From Schleiferiaceae bacterium (GTDB taxonomy: Bacteria > Bacteroidota > Bacteroidia > Flavobacteriales > Schleiferiaceae): 64,000 nt of DNA. The translations under genes were made by a program, and so were the position numbers. Position 1 is the stretch's first letter. Each line of letters opens with the position of its first letter. This document shows positions 51,621 to 60,550 of the stretch, piece by piece. The notes below the pieces were generated by a model that was not told the DNA's origin, made no database searches, and saw only the letters and a list, made by a program, of their open reading frames with translations. The DNA lies in contig JAGYIN010000005.1 in the NCBI GenBank assembly GCA_018402665.1, forward strand, positions 62,001 through 126,000, written 5' to 3'.

Positions 51621-52295
51621 ATGGATTTCGGAAAAGAATTCAAAAAATACGCTACAAAGCACGTTGGAATTAACAGCATGTACGTAGATCAATACGTTGA
51701 TGCTTCATTGACGCCTTACATTATCGAAGAGCGCCAAATGAATGTTGCACAGATGGATGTCTTTTCACGTTTGATGATGGACCGCATTATCTTTTTGGGT
51801 ACCGGAATTAATGATCAAGTTGCAAATATCGTTCAGGCCCAGTTGCTCTTTTTAGAAAGCGCAGATGCGAAGAAAGACATACAGATTTACATCAACTCAC
51901 CAGGCGGTTCTGTTTATGCGGGATTGGGTATTTATGATACTATGCAGGTTGTAAATCCGGATGTAGCCACAATCTGTACAGGTATGGCAGCATCTATGGG
52001 TGCAGTTTTGATGTGCGCGGGTACTGCTGGAAAGCGTTCCGCACTGAAGCACAGCCGCATCATGATTCACCAGCCTATGGGTGGTGCGCAAGGTCAGGCT
52101 TCAGATATGGAGATCACATTGACTGAGATCCTCAAGCTGAAAAAAGAATTGTACAGCATCATTGCCCATCACAGCGGACAGCCTTTTGACAAAGTCGAAG
52201 CAGATTCTGACCGTGATTATTGGATGACCTCTGGTGAGGCCAAAGAATACGGTATGGTAGATGAAATTCTATTAGGGAAGAGTCAAGCTAAATAA
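51621..52295 (+). CDS. clpP: ATP-dependent Clp protease subunit ClpP
   Basis: 224 residues. Catalytic Ser125 in GMAASMGAVLM and His150 in MIHQPMGGAQG; the Asp is in the DRDYWMTSGEAKEYG segment. ClpP rings degrade proteins fed by ClpX. The extended N-terminus before EERQMNVAQMDVFSRLMMDRI may include a propeptide. The stop shares one base with the clpX ATG (TAATG). Confidence 0.97.
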   Translation: MDFGKEFKKYATKHVGINSMYVDQYVDASLTPYIIEERQMNVAQMDVFSRLMMDRIIFLGTGINDQVANIVQAQLLFLESADAKKDIQIYINSPGGSVYAGLGIYDTMQVVNPDVATICTGMAASMGAVLMCAGTAGKRSALKHSRIMIHQPMGGAQGQASDMEITLTEILKLKKELYSIIAHHSGQPFDKVEADSDRDYWMTSGEAKEYGMVDEILLGKSQAK

Positions 52296-53530
52296 TGAGC
52301 GAAGAAAACAACATACATTGTTCTTTCTGTGGACGCAGTAAGAACGAAGCAGAAATGATGATCGCAGGTGTGGATGCCCACATCTGCGATCGTTGTGTTG
52401 AGCAAGCTGGAGGCATCCTTCATACGGAGCTCGGTGAAGCGCCGCAAAGCAGTCCTTTGGATGTTGCTGGAAAAGCAGAATTTGACTTTACACCGGCTCA
52501 GATTAAGGCACACTTAGACGAATACATTATCGGACAAGATCAGGCCAAACGAACGATGGCTGTTGCGGTATACAATCACTATAAGAGAATTGGTTTAGTT
52601 CCGGTAAAGGACGCCCCCGAGGTAGATAAATCTAACATCGTCATTGTAGGTAATACCGGTACAGGGAAAACCTTAATGGCTCGTACGATCGCTAAACTGC
52701 TCAATGTACCGTTTACTATTGTAGATGCTACTGTACTTACAGAGGCAGGCTACGTAGGGGAGGACGTTGAAAGTATTTTAACCCGTTTGCTTCAAGCGGC
52801 AGATTACGATTTGCCAAAGGCACAGGTGGGTATTGTTTTTATCGATGAGATAGATAAAATCGCACGAAAGGGAGATAACCCATCCATTACTCGTGATGTA
52901 AGTGGAGAAGGTGTGCAACAGGGTTTGCTGAAGCTTTTAGAAGGATCGAAAGTGAATGTGCCGCCAAAAGGTGGCCGTAAACACCCGGATCAAAAGTACA
53001 TTGAGGTCGATACGACAAATATCTTGTTTGTTGCAGGAGGCGCTTTTGTAGGTATAGAAAAGAAAATTGGTTCTCGATTGAATTCAGCTTCTTTGGGCTA
53101 TTCAAAGGAGACGCGTCAGCATGTCGAAGAAGATGAAGTCTTGAGCTATATCACTCCCTCAGATTTGAAGAGTTTTGGGTTGATCCCGGAATTGATCGGC
53201 CGTATGCCTATTGTCACGTTCATGTCTCCGTTGGATAAAAAAGCCCTTCGTGCTATTTTAACCTTACCGAAGAATGCATTAGTTAAACAGTACCAGCATT
53301 TGTTCCACATGGACGATATTGCTTTATCGTTTGACGAAGAGGTATACGACTATATTGTTGAAATAGCACTTGAATACAGCCTAGGCGCACGCGGATTGCG
53401 CAGTGTTTGTGAGGCCATTCTTACGGATCATATGTTTGATGCACCGGGATTGGATGCCAAGGAAATTCATATTACACTTGAATACGCGAAATTGCAGATT
53501 GAGCGAAGCTCGCTTCGAAAAGCCATTTAA
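52295..53530 (+). CDS. clpX: ATP-dependent Clp protease ATP-binding subunit ClpX
   Basis: 411 residues. N-terminal zinc-binding domain with Cys9, Cys12, Cys31 and Cys34; AAA+ domain with Walker [12 protein letters not shown] and Walker [11 protein letters not shown], sensor motifs and LIGRMPI, plus the [17 protein letters not shown] loop. It unfolds substrates for ClpP. Its N-terminal part is shorter than in E. coli only by linker residues. Confidence 0.97.
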   Translation: MSEENNIHCSFCGRSKNEAEMMIAGVDAHICDRCVEQAGGILHTELGEAPQSSPLDVAGKAEFDFTPAQIKAHLDEYIIGQDQAKRTMAVAVYNHYKRIGLVPVKDAPEVDKSNIVIVGNTGTGKTLMARTIAKLLNVPFTIVDATVLTEAGYVGEDVESILTRLLQAADYDLPKAQVGIVFIDEIDKIARKGDNPSITRDVSGEGVQQGLLKLLEGSKVNVPPKGGRKHPDQKYIEVDTTNILFVAGGAFVGIEKKIGSRLNSASLGYSKETRQHVEEDEVLSYITPSDLKSFGLIPELIGRMPIVTFMSPLDKKALRAILTLPKNALVKQYQHLFHMDDIALSFDEEVYDYIVEIALEYSLGARGLRSVCEAILTDHMFDAPGLDAKEIHITLEYAKLQIERSSLRKAI

Positions 53531-53533
53531 AAG

Positions 53534-53570
53534 CAATAAAAAAGCCGCTCATTGAGCGGCTTTTTTATTG
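53534..53570. terminator. Bidirectional terminator between clpX and yebC
   Basis: A perfect 17-base-pair dyad (53534-53550 with 53554-53570) around loop ATT. Centre GCCGCTC/GAGCGGC, with A and T runs on both sides, so it ends transcription from either strand. It sits 3 bases past the clpX stop and 14 before the yebC stop. Confidence 0.95.
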
Positions 53571-53583
53571 CTGTGTGTTCTTC

Positions 53584-54315
53584 TTAACGCATCGTGGTGT
53601 AGACGTTTTGAACGTCATCATCTTCTTCAAGCTTTTCGATGAGCTTTTCGAGATCTTTAGTTTGTTCATCGCTAACCTCTTTCGTCGTGGTTGGGATGTA
53701 TTCGAAGCCAGATTCTATAATTTCGTGTCCCAATTCTTCGAGTCCCTTTGTGATGTTCCCGTAATCGGCGAATTGACCGTAAACCATGATGATTTCCGTT
53801 TCTACCCCGTCTTTTTCTTCGACGTCTTTGAAAACATCTTCTGCGCCATGGTCAATCATTTCAAACTCGAGCTCTTCTACATCGGTATTACCCGCAGCAA
53901 TTTTCACATGGCATTTGTGCTCGAACATAAACTCAACGGAACCTGAAGTTCCTAAGGACCCTTCGCATTTGTTGAAATACGAACGAACATTAGCAACTGT
54001 ACGGGTATTATTGTCTGTTGCCGTCTCTACAAGTACAGCGATACCGTGTGGACCGTAACCTTCATAGATGATGGTTTTATAGTCTCCTTGGTCCTTTGAC
54101 ATGGCCTTTTTTATCGCACGCTCAACATTGTCTTTTGGCATGTTGGCTGCTTTTGCATTCTGTAAAAGCATGCGAAGTCTGTAGTTGGAGTCGGGATTAT
54201 CGCCACCTTCCTTAACAGCCATGATGATGTCCTTGGTGATGCGAGAGAAGGTTTTTGCCATCCCTGCCCAACGCTTAAACTTCCGTTCTTTTCTAAATTC
54301 AAATGCGCGACCCAT
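53584..54315 (-). CDS. YebC/PmpR family regulator or translation factor
   Basis: 243 residues. The family start is GRAFEFRKERKFKRWAGMAKTFSRI, with NMPKDNVERAIKKA, YEGYGPHGIAVLVE and DNNTRTVANVRSYFNKCEGSLG, and the acidic C-domain. Members bind DNA, and some resolve ribosome stalling at proline runs. Which of these applies here is not visible. Confidence 0.93.
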   Translation of the reverse strand: MGRAFEFRKERKFKRWAGMAKTFSRITKDIIMAVKEGGDNPDSNYRLRMLLQNAKAANMPKDNVERAIKKAMSKDQGDYKTIIYEGYGPHGIAVLVETATDNNTRTVANVRSYFNKCEGSLGTSGSVEFMFEHKCHVKIAAGNTDVEELEFEMIDHGAEDVFKDVEEKDGVETEIIMVYGQFADYGNITKGLEELGHEIIESGFEYIPTTTKEVSDEQTKDLEKLIEKLEEDDDVQNVYTTMR

Positions 54316-54356
54316 AAAGAGGAATTTTCATTTTTTTCGTTGCTCAAAAATAGGAA

Positions 54357-55055
54357 CTATCTACGAGCTTTCTTACTCGTACCGCTCTTCTTAAGTTTCC
54401 TTTCTTGTGCTTTATACCAATTTTGAATTTCACTCTTTCTACCAATGGTCTTACTAATGAAATCCTTCTCTAAATCCCAGCCTCTTGCGGGGCTATATTC
54501 TCTTCCGTAAAAAATAATTTGTAGATGCAGTTTGTTCCATAACGCTTTCGGAAACAACCGCTTAGCATCTCTTTCCGTTTGTGCTACGGATTTTCCGTTC
54601 GAGAAGCCCCAACGGTACATTAGTCGTTGAATATGTGTGTCTACTGGAAACGCGGGTATACCAAAGGCCTGGCTCATAACTACACTAGCAGTCTTGTGGC
54701 CAACGCTCGGCATAGCTTCTAGTGCCTCAAAGCTTGCGGGCACTTTGCCGTCGTATTCATTAACGATGGTAGTACTGAATGCGTGAATTCCCTTACTCTT
54801 CATTGGGACTAAACCACAGGGTCGGATGATTTCTGCAATCTGATCTACGGTCAATTTCGCCATATCGTAAGGATTATCAGCAACCGCAAAGAGTTTAGGC
54901 GTAATCTTGTTTACGCGTTCATCGGTGCATTGTGCGCTGAGTACTACTGCAACGAGCAACGTAAATGGATCTTGATGATCCAATGGAACTGGCGTTTCTG
55001 GATACAGTCGCTCGAGCGCATCTAGGGTGAATTGGACTTTCTCCGCTTTGGTCAT
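54357..55055 (-). CDS. nth: Endonuclease III (Nth) lacking the iron-sulfur cluster
   Basis: 232 residues. Base-excision DNA glycosylase/AP lyase for oxidised pyrimidines. The helix-hairpin-helix ALEAMPSVGHKTASVV holds catalytic Lys121, and Asp139 lies in FPVDTHIQR; SAQCTDERVNKIT is also conserved. The C-terminus, where E. coli Nth has four cysteines for a [4Fe-4S] cluster, reads GREYSPARGWDLEK with no cysteine at all. Only two cysteines exist (Cys43, Cys80), neither in the cluster region. The rest ends in a Lys/Arg-rich tail. Confidence 0.93.
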   Translation of the reverse strand: MTKAEKVQFTLDALERLYPETPVPLDHQDPFTLLVAVVLSAQCTDERVNKITPKLFAVADNPYDMAKLTVDQIAEIIRPCGLVPMKSKGIHAFSTTIVNEYDGKVPASFEALEAMPSVGHKTASVVMSQAFGIPAFPVDTHIQRLMYRWGFSNGKSVAQTERDAKRLFPKALWNKLHLQIIFYGREYSPARGWDLEKDFISKTIGRKSEIQNWYKAQERKLKKSGTSKKARR

Positions 55056-55098
55056 GTGTAAAACTATTTAGTACTAACAACGTCACTTTGGAATGAAA

Positions 55099-55106
55099 CA
55101 AAGCTA
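55099..55106 (-). promoter_or_regulatory. -7 element upstream of nth
   Basis: The minus strand reads TAGCTTTG, a perfect TAnnTTTG, 43 bases before the nth ATG at 55055. The -33 position shows only a T-rich stretch. Confidence 0.4.
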
Positions 55107-55140
55107 ACTTGGAGTTGTTGAGAAATAAAATGAATTAACA

Positions 55141-55606
55141 ATGGCATTAAAAATCGGACAACAAGCGCCTGCGTGGAGCGGGATAAATCAACACGGCGAA
55201 CACATTAAATCAAGCAAGTTCTTAGGAAAAAAAGTCATCCTCTTTTTCTACCCAAAAGCCAGTACGCCCGGGTGTACTGTTGAGGCGTGTAATTTTAGAG
55301 ATCACTATGCGGATTTAGCAGAAAAAGGTTTTGAAGTAGTTGGCGTAAGCGCAGACTCAGTAAAGCGTCAGCTTAATTTCGCGTCCAAACAAGAATTGAA
55401 TTATAATTTGATCGCCGACGAAGAGAAATCCATTATTCTCGCCTTCGAAGCTTGGGGGTGGAAGAAGTTTATGGGTAAAGAATACGAGGGGATCTATAGA
55501 CATACTTATGTCATCGATGTCTTTAGAACACAACCCTCCCTTTGAACAGGTTTTAGAAAAAGTGAAAACCAAAGAAGCGACGGAACAAATCCTCGCCCAT
55601 TATTAA
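55141..55606 (+). pseudogene. bcp: Thioredoxin-dependent peroxiredoxin (BCP type) with apparent C-terminal frameshift
   Basis: The first frame (55141-55545, 134 residues) is a BCP-type Prx: FFYPKASTPGCTVEACNFRD holds the peroxidatic Cys45 and the second Cys50, and YEGIYRHTYVID ends the core. It then reads six odd residues and stops. In the +1 frame from 55544 the sequence continues EQVLEKVKTKEATEQILAHY to a TAA at 55604-55606, which is the normal BCP C-terminus. A net 1-base shift between about 55515 and 55543 explains this. The core active site is intact, so the short product might still work. Sequencing error or a real decaying gene cannot be separated here. Confidence 0.75.
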
Positions 55607-55642
55607 AATTTAAAATCTTCGTGTAAATTATTAGAAAGGGCT

Positions 55643-55671
55643 TTGTCGTTTGAAACAAAGTTCTACATTTG
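55643..55671 (+). promoter_or_regulatory. recA promoter
   Basis: TTG (55643-55645), an 18-base spacer and TACATTTG (55664-55671) form a textbook Bacteroidota promoter, 33 bases before the recA ATG. A dyad CTTTGT...ACAAAG (55641-55646 with 55655-55660) overlaps the -33 element and spacer. Confidence 0.8.
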
Positions 55672-55704
55672 TATAAATTCTAATATTTTTAGCATTCTAA
55701 GATT

Positions 55705-56706
55705 ATGAGCGCAGACAAAGACGCCAAACTCAAGGCACTCAAACTAACTATGGACCGTATGGATAAAGCATACGGCAAAGGAACCGTAATGAAGATGGGC
55801 GATGCGCCTGTTATAGAGGTAGAGTCCATACCTACGGGATCATTAACTTTAGATATCGCCTTGGGCGTTGGAGGCTATCCTACCGGGCGCGTGGTTGAAA
55901 TTTATGGACCAGAGAGTTCAGGTAAGACAACCCTCACATTGCATGCTATTGCGGAATGTCAAAGAAAAGGTGGAATCGCGGCATTTATTGACGCGGAGCA
56001 TGCCTTTGACAGAACCTATGCAGAGAGTTTAGGCGTAAATACTGATGAACTTATTGTTTCGCAGCCAGATAATGGTGAGCAAGCATTGGAGATTGCAGAT
56101 AATCTAGTTCGTTCTGGGGCCATCGATATATTGATTGTTGATTCTGTCGCAGCACTTACCCCAAAGGCGGAAATCGAGGGTGAAATGGGGGATGCCCGTG
56201 TGGGTCTTCAAGCGCGACTTATGTCTCAGGCGTTAAGAAAATTAACAGGGACAATCAGTAAAACGAATTGTTGTGTGATTTTCATTAATCAGTTGCGCGA
56301 GAAGATCGGTGTGATGTTCGGAAGCCCTGAAACGACAACTGGTGGTAATGCACTTAAGTTTTACAGCTCAGTCCGTTTAGACATTCGCCGTTCAACGCAG
56401 ATTAAGGATGGCGATAGAGTTATGGGTAACCGTACTCGCGTAAAAGTGGTAAAGAATAAGGTTGCTCCGCCTTTCCGTCTTGCTGAATTCGACATTATGT
56501 ACGGACAGGGCATCTCAAAAGCAGGTGAGTTGATTGACTTAGGTGTTGAGCACGATATATTGACTAAAAGCGGTTCTTGGTTCAGTTATGGAGAAACTCG
56601 TTTAGGACAAGGGCGTGATACAGTTAAACAACTTTTTGTCGATAATCCAGAGCTCGCTGAGGAAGTGGAAGTTAAGATAAAGGCTGTTTTAGCTGCTGCA
56701 GAGTAG
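55705..56706 (+). CDS. recA: Recombinase RecA
   Basis: 333 residues. Walker [10 protein letters not shown] (about 72-80), the [11 protein letters not shown] segment, [39 protein letters not shown]2-loop [27 protein letters not shown], and ATP-cap region are all present. It catalyses homologous pairing and the SOS coprotease reaction. Codon use is like its neighbours. Confidence 0.98.
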   Translation: MSADKDAKLKALKLTMDRMDKAYGKGTVMKMGDAPVIEVESIPTGSLTLDIALGVGGYPTGRVVEIYGPESSGKTTLTLHAIAECQRKGGIAAFIDAEHAFDRTYAESLGVNTDELIVSQPDNGEQALEIADNLVRSGAIDILIVDSVAALTPKAEIEGEMGDARVGLQARLMSQALRKLTGTISKTNCCVIFINQLREKIGVMFGSPETTTGGNALKFYSSVRLDIRRSTQIKDGDRVMGNRTRVKVVKNKVAPPFRLAEFDIMYGQGISKAGELIDLGVEHDILTKSGSWFSYGETRLGQGRDTVKQLFVDNPELAEEVEVKIKAVLAAAE

Positions 56707-56729
56707 CCAAAAGCTCGATATATACTTAC

Positions 56730-56758
56730 AATAAGGCGCTGTTTTACAGCGCCTTATT
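56730..56758 (+). terminator. recA terminator
   Basis: Perfect 12-base arms AATAAGGCGCTG (56730-56741) and CAGCGCCTTATT (56747-56758) around a five-base loop, followed by TTGTTT. It lies 24 bases after the recA stop. Confidence 0.88.
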
Positions 56759-56793
56759 TTGTTTGAAAATGGTTGAAAAAAGTTCAACATTAC

Positions 56794-56822
56794 TTAACAT
56801 TCAATAGTTAAAGCGATGTTAA
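56794..56822. promoter_or_regulatory. Inverted repeat upstream of the TonB receptor, possible operator
   Basis: TTAACAT (56794-56800) and ATGTTAA (56816-56822) are perfect complements around a 15-base spacer, just upstream of a near-consensus -7 element TACTTTTA (56830-56837). The placement suits a repressor or activator site, but no regulator is known. Confidence 0.3.
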
Positions 56823-56864
56823 AGCTTTTTACTTTTACAGGGAATAACCATTTTAGAAAACAAA

Positions 56865-59435
56865 ATGAAAAAGGCTTTACTAATTGTAAGTGCTCTGTTT
56901 GCAGGTTTCACTGCTTCAGCGCAAGATGCAGCTGCTTCGGCAGATTCTTTGTTCAACATGTTGGACGAGATCACAGTGACTTCAGATGTGATTGATATTG
57001 CAAAGGTGCGCGAAACACCAGTAGCAGTTTCAACGATATCACCTTCTGATATTTCGTTAAAAGTGGGTAACCTTGAGTTCCCTGAAATCATGAACAATAC
57101 GCCGGGGGTGTACGCCACAAAACAAGGTGGTGGTTACGGTGATTCTCGTATTTCATTGCGTGGTTTTGACCAAAGAAACACTTCTTTCCTAATTAACGGT
57201 CAACCGGTTAACGACATGGAGAACGGTTGGGTGTACTGGTCGAACTGGCAAGGACTTACTGATGTTGCTTCTGGTATTCAGATTCAGCGTGGTTTAGGTG
57301 CTTCTCGTTTGGCAGTTCCTTCTGTGGGTGGTACGGTAAGTATCTTCACGAAAGTTGCTCAAAACAAAGAAGGTGGAACAGTTACCGCTGGTGTAGGTAA
57401 TGATGGCTACTTGAAAACAGGTGTTTCTTACAACACGGGCCGTGATGAAAAAGGATGGGCTTCTTCATTCTTGATTAGTCGTTGGATGGGTAACGGATAC
57501 GTATATAATACTCAGGGTGAAGGATATACCTACTTCGCTGCTGTAGCTTACGATCCTAAAGGTTCAAGCCACAGCTTGAATTTCTCTTTCTTAGGTGCAG
57601 GACAATGGCACCACCAACGTGATGCTTGGGTGAGCTTACGTGATTACGACTACTTTGGTGAAGGCGGTATGGCTTTGAATGATGGAGCTATTGATCCACG
57701 CTGGAATTCTAATGGCGGTACGATGACTATCGATGGCGAGAAGCAAGAATTCTCTATGCGTCGTAACTTCTACAACAAGCCTTTGGCTACTTTGAACTGG
57801 GATTGGGACATCAACAGTGATCTTAAACTTGCTACCTCTGTATACGGTTCTGCCGGTCGTGGTGGTGGTACAGGTCCTCGTGGAAATAACTTCCGTAATT
57901 CAACTTTGGATATTCTTCCTTACCAGAAAGATTTGTACCAGCATTTGGATATTGAAAATGGTGGTGCTGATGGTCGTGGTGCTCGTGATGCAGACGGTTT
58001 TATCGATTTCGACGCTTTGGTTGCAGAAAACCAAGCTTCAACTTCTGGATATACCGGTGATATCTCTGCTTTCTCTGGAATGAGAATTGGTTCAAACGGA
58101 TTCCGTGATAGCAACGTAAACCGTGCCGTATTAGTACGTCGCGCTTCAATGAACTCTCACAACTGGTATGGTGTAATCTCTAACTTAGAGTACACTACTG
58201 GTAACTTTAAGATGAGTGCCGGTATTGATCTACGTGATTACACGGGTTACCACTATCGTGTATTGAACAATTTGATGGGTCTTGACGGGTACTATTCAAC
58301 GGGTAATAAAAACTCTAACGGTCAAATCATTGAGACTGAAATTGCAGCGAATCCTTTTGCTAATACAGGTTTAGCTGGTCCTAAAATGGATTACTACAAC
58401 ATTGGCCGCGTACAATGGGCCGGTGTTAATGGTATGGTTGAATACAATGACAAGGATAAGTTGACTGCCGTATTACAAGGTGGATGGTCTCAGCAAAACT
58501 ACCGTCGTATTGACTACTTCGATCAACCAACGAACCCTATCTCAGATTGGGCACCATTAACTGGTGGTTACCTTAAAGGTGGTGCGAACTACAACTTGAA
58601 CGAAGAAATGAACGTTTTCGTAAATGCGGGTCTTATTGCACGTCAACCATTGTTTGATGCGGTTTTCCCTGGATACGCGAATAACATCAACCCTGACTTA
58701 CAAAACGAAATTATTCAGTCGTTTGAATTAGGATACGCTTATATCACGAACAACTTGCAAGTCAACGTAAACGTATACAATACAAATTGGGGTAACCGCT
58801 TTATCTCTCGTGGTGTTGATTTGAATGGAATCGACGGTACTGCTCAGTTTAAGGATATTGATGTAAATCACAGAGGTCTTGAACTAGAAGCGCGTTACAA
58901 TGCTACAAGCAAACTTCGTTTGAATGCTATGGCTTCATTGGGCGATTGGAAATATTTGAACAACTTCGAAGCTGAAGTTTACGACGACAACAACGCATTG
59001 ATCGGGTCAACTACGTTGTATACTGAAGGTGCTAAAGTGGGTGACGCTGCACAAACGACCATGTTTGTAGGTGCAGATTATAAAATCAACAAGGTGTTTG
59101 CTGCGGATTTAGGTCTACGTTACGTGGATGGATTGTACGCAGATTACTCAATCAACAATTCTGATTTCGAAAACCCTGATAACTTGGGTGCATTGCAACT
59201 GCCATCTTTCAGCTTGATTGACTTAGGTCTTACTTCAAGATTTGAGCTTGCTGGTAATATGGCTTCATTGCGTTTGAACGTTAATAACCTGTTGAACACA
59301 ATGTACATTGCAGAGTCTAATACGAATATTCATGCTGCTGACGGTGATGCTACATGGAATGGCATCAGCACAGCAAACTACGTATGGATGGGATTTGGCC
59401 GTACTTGGAATGCAACTTTCCGTTACAACTTCTAA
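56865..59435 (+). CDS. TonB-dependent receptor, likely highly expressed
   Basis: 856 residues, signal peptide ending TASAQ. The plug domain begins almost at once (LDEITVTSDVIDIAKVRETPVAVSTIS, NNTPGVYATKQGGGYGDSRISLRGFDQRNTSFLING), then a barrel ends in the conserved aromatic TWNATFRYNF. It lacks the carboxypeptidase-like N-domain seen in the receptor at 6081-8879. Frequent use of a few codons (GGT, GCT, AAC, CGT) differs from many neighbours and suggests strong expression. No SusD follows. Substrate is unknown; an iron complex is one possibility. It has its own terminator. Confidence 0.9.
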   Translation: MKKALLIVSALFAGFTASAQDAAASADSLFNMLDEITVTSDVIDIAKVRETPVAVSTISPSDISLKVGNLEFPEIMNNTPGVYATKQGGGYGDSRISLRGFDQRNTSFLINGQPVNDMENGWVYWSNWQGLTDVASGIQIQRGLGASRLAVPSVGGTVSIFTKVAQNKEGGTVTAGVGNDGYLKTGVSYNTGRDEKGWASSFLISRWMGNGYVYNTQGEGYTYFAAVAYDPKGSSHSLNFSFLGAGQWHHQRDAWVSLRDYDYFGEGGMALNDGAIDPRWNSNGGTMTIDGEKQEFSMRRNFYNKPLATLNWDWDINSDLKLATSVYGSAGRGGGTGPRGNNFRNSTLDILPYQKDLYQHLDIENGGADGRGARDADGFIDFDALVAENQASTSGYTGDISAFSGMRIGSNGFRDSNVNRAVLVRRASMNSHNWYGVISNLEYTTGNFKMSAGIDLRDYTGYHYRVLNNLMGLDGYYSTGNKNSNGQIIETEIAANPFANTGLAGPKMDYYNIGRVQWAGVNGMVEYNDKDKLTAVLQGGWSQQNYRRIDYFDQPTNPISDWAPLTGGYLKGGANYNLNEEMNVFVNAGLIARQPLFDAVFPGYANNINPDLQNEIIQSFELGYAYITNNLQVNVNVYNTNWGNRFISRGVDLNGIDGTAQFKDIDVNHRGLELEARYNATSKLRLNAMASLGDWKYLNNFEAEVYDDNNALIGSTTLYTEGAKVGDAAQTTMFVGADYKINKVFAADLGLRYVDGLYADYSINNSDFENPDNLGALQLPSFSLIDLGLTSRFELAGNMASLRLNVNNLLNTMYIAESNTNIHAADGDATWNGISTANYVWMGFGRTWNATFRYNF

Positions 59436-59461
59436 TAAGAACAATCTTATTTGATAAGAAG

Positions 59462-59490
59462 GCCCCGCCACTTGGCGGGGCTTTTTTTTT
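59462..59490 (+). terminator. Terminator of the TonB receptor gene
   Basis: GC-rich arms GCCCCGCC (59462-59469) and GGCGGGGC (59474-59481) with a T run of nine. It lies 27 bases past the stop and only 17 bases before the next ATG. Confidence 0.92.
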
Positions 59491-59506
59491 GGTGCATTTT
59501 TGAGGT

Positions 59507-60550
59507 ATGAAAAACTTAGTCCTATTTGCGTTTACACTACTGGTACTCACGCGTTGTGGTACTCCTGAAGAATCCTCGGTTTCACCTGAAGTAGATGTGG
59601 CGGAATCCATAGCCATAAGTGTTAAGGATCCTATCGACAGCATCAATGCTGTTTTGCGTGAAGCGCCAAATAATTTAGCGGCATTGGAGTACCGTGCCTC
59701 CATGTATTTGAAACGACAGAATTTGAAATACGCGGCAGCGGATGTAGCGGCCGTTCTAGAATTGGACAGCAGTAGGACGAGAGCACTGGAATTGTGGGGC
59801 GATATCAGTTTTGCGACGAACCAAACGAGACAGAGTCGAGATGCATGGGTGCGTTGCATGAAGGAAGACCCGAGTTATGTACCGTGTCGACTGAAGATGG
59901 CTCAATTGTACCACGTGGTTACAGAATTTGAAAAAAGTGCGGCCTTAGTAGACGAGGTACTGGAAATGGAGCCGAAAAATGCGGAGGCGACCTATTTAAA
60001 AGGTTTACTCATGCGAGATGCCATCGAGGATACAACGCGGGCATTGGACTGGTTCCAGAAAGCCATCGATCTTAAGCCAGACTACATTGAAGCTTTGGAT
60101 ATGTCTGGAGTGTTGTACAGCAGTTTAGGCAACCCCCTTGCATTGGGCTATTTTAATAGATTGATTGACTTGCAACCTGAGGTTCGGGCGCACTTTTACA
60201 ACAGAGGGATGTTTTATTTAGGCCAGCAGAATTGGAACGGCGCATTGGAAGATTTTACAAAATGTACCCAATTGGACCCTCAGGATTTGGAGTCTTTCTT
60301 CAATATTGGATACGTTCATTTGCAATTGCAATTGTACGCTGAGGCGCGTCAATACTTCACTCAAGCCCTAGTTATCCAGCCGGTTAATCATCGAGCTCTT
60401 TATGGACGAGGTTACTGTTTTGAATTGCTGGGCGATTTACCTAATGCCGAAGCGGATTACCGTCAGGCCTTGAGCTTTAACCCACAACACAGCGGTTCGC
60501 AAGAAGGATTGGGAAGAATAGCGCGCGCAAAAACTAAACTGGGTCAATAA
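59507..60550 (+). CDS. Tetratricopeptide-repeat lipoprotein
   Basis: 347 residues. Signal peptide with lipobox VLTRC (Cys17). From about residue 45 on, TPR helices follow one another: INAVLREAPNNLAALEYRASMYLKRQN, AAAVLELDSSRTRALELWGDI, VLEMEPKNAEATYLKGLL, AIDLKPDYIEALDMSGVL, and FTKCTQLDPQDLESFFNIGYVHL. About eight repeats fill the protein. It is a scaffold for protein contacts in the envelope; partners are unknown. It converges with the phosphodiesterase gene with a 7-base overlap. Confidence 0.85.
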   Translation: MKNLVLFAFTLLVLTRCGTPEESSVSPEVDVAESIAISVKDPIDSINAVLREAPNNLAALEYRASMYLKRQNLKYAAADVAAVLELDSSRTRALELWGDISFATNQTRQSRDAWVRCMKEDPSYVPCRLKMAQLYHVVTEFEKSAALVDEVLEMEPKNAEATYLKGLLMRDAIEDTTRALDWFQKAIDLKPDYIEALDMSGVLYSSLGNPLALGYFNRLIDLQPEVRAHFYNRGMFYLGQQNWNGALEDFTKCTQLDPQDLESFFNIGYVHLQLQLYAEARQYFTQALVIQPVNHRALYGRGYCFELLGDLPNAEADYRQALSFNPQHSGSQEGLGRIARAKTKLGQ

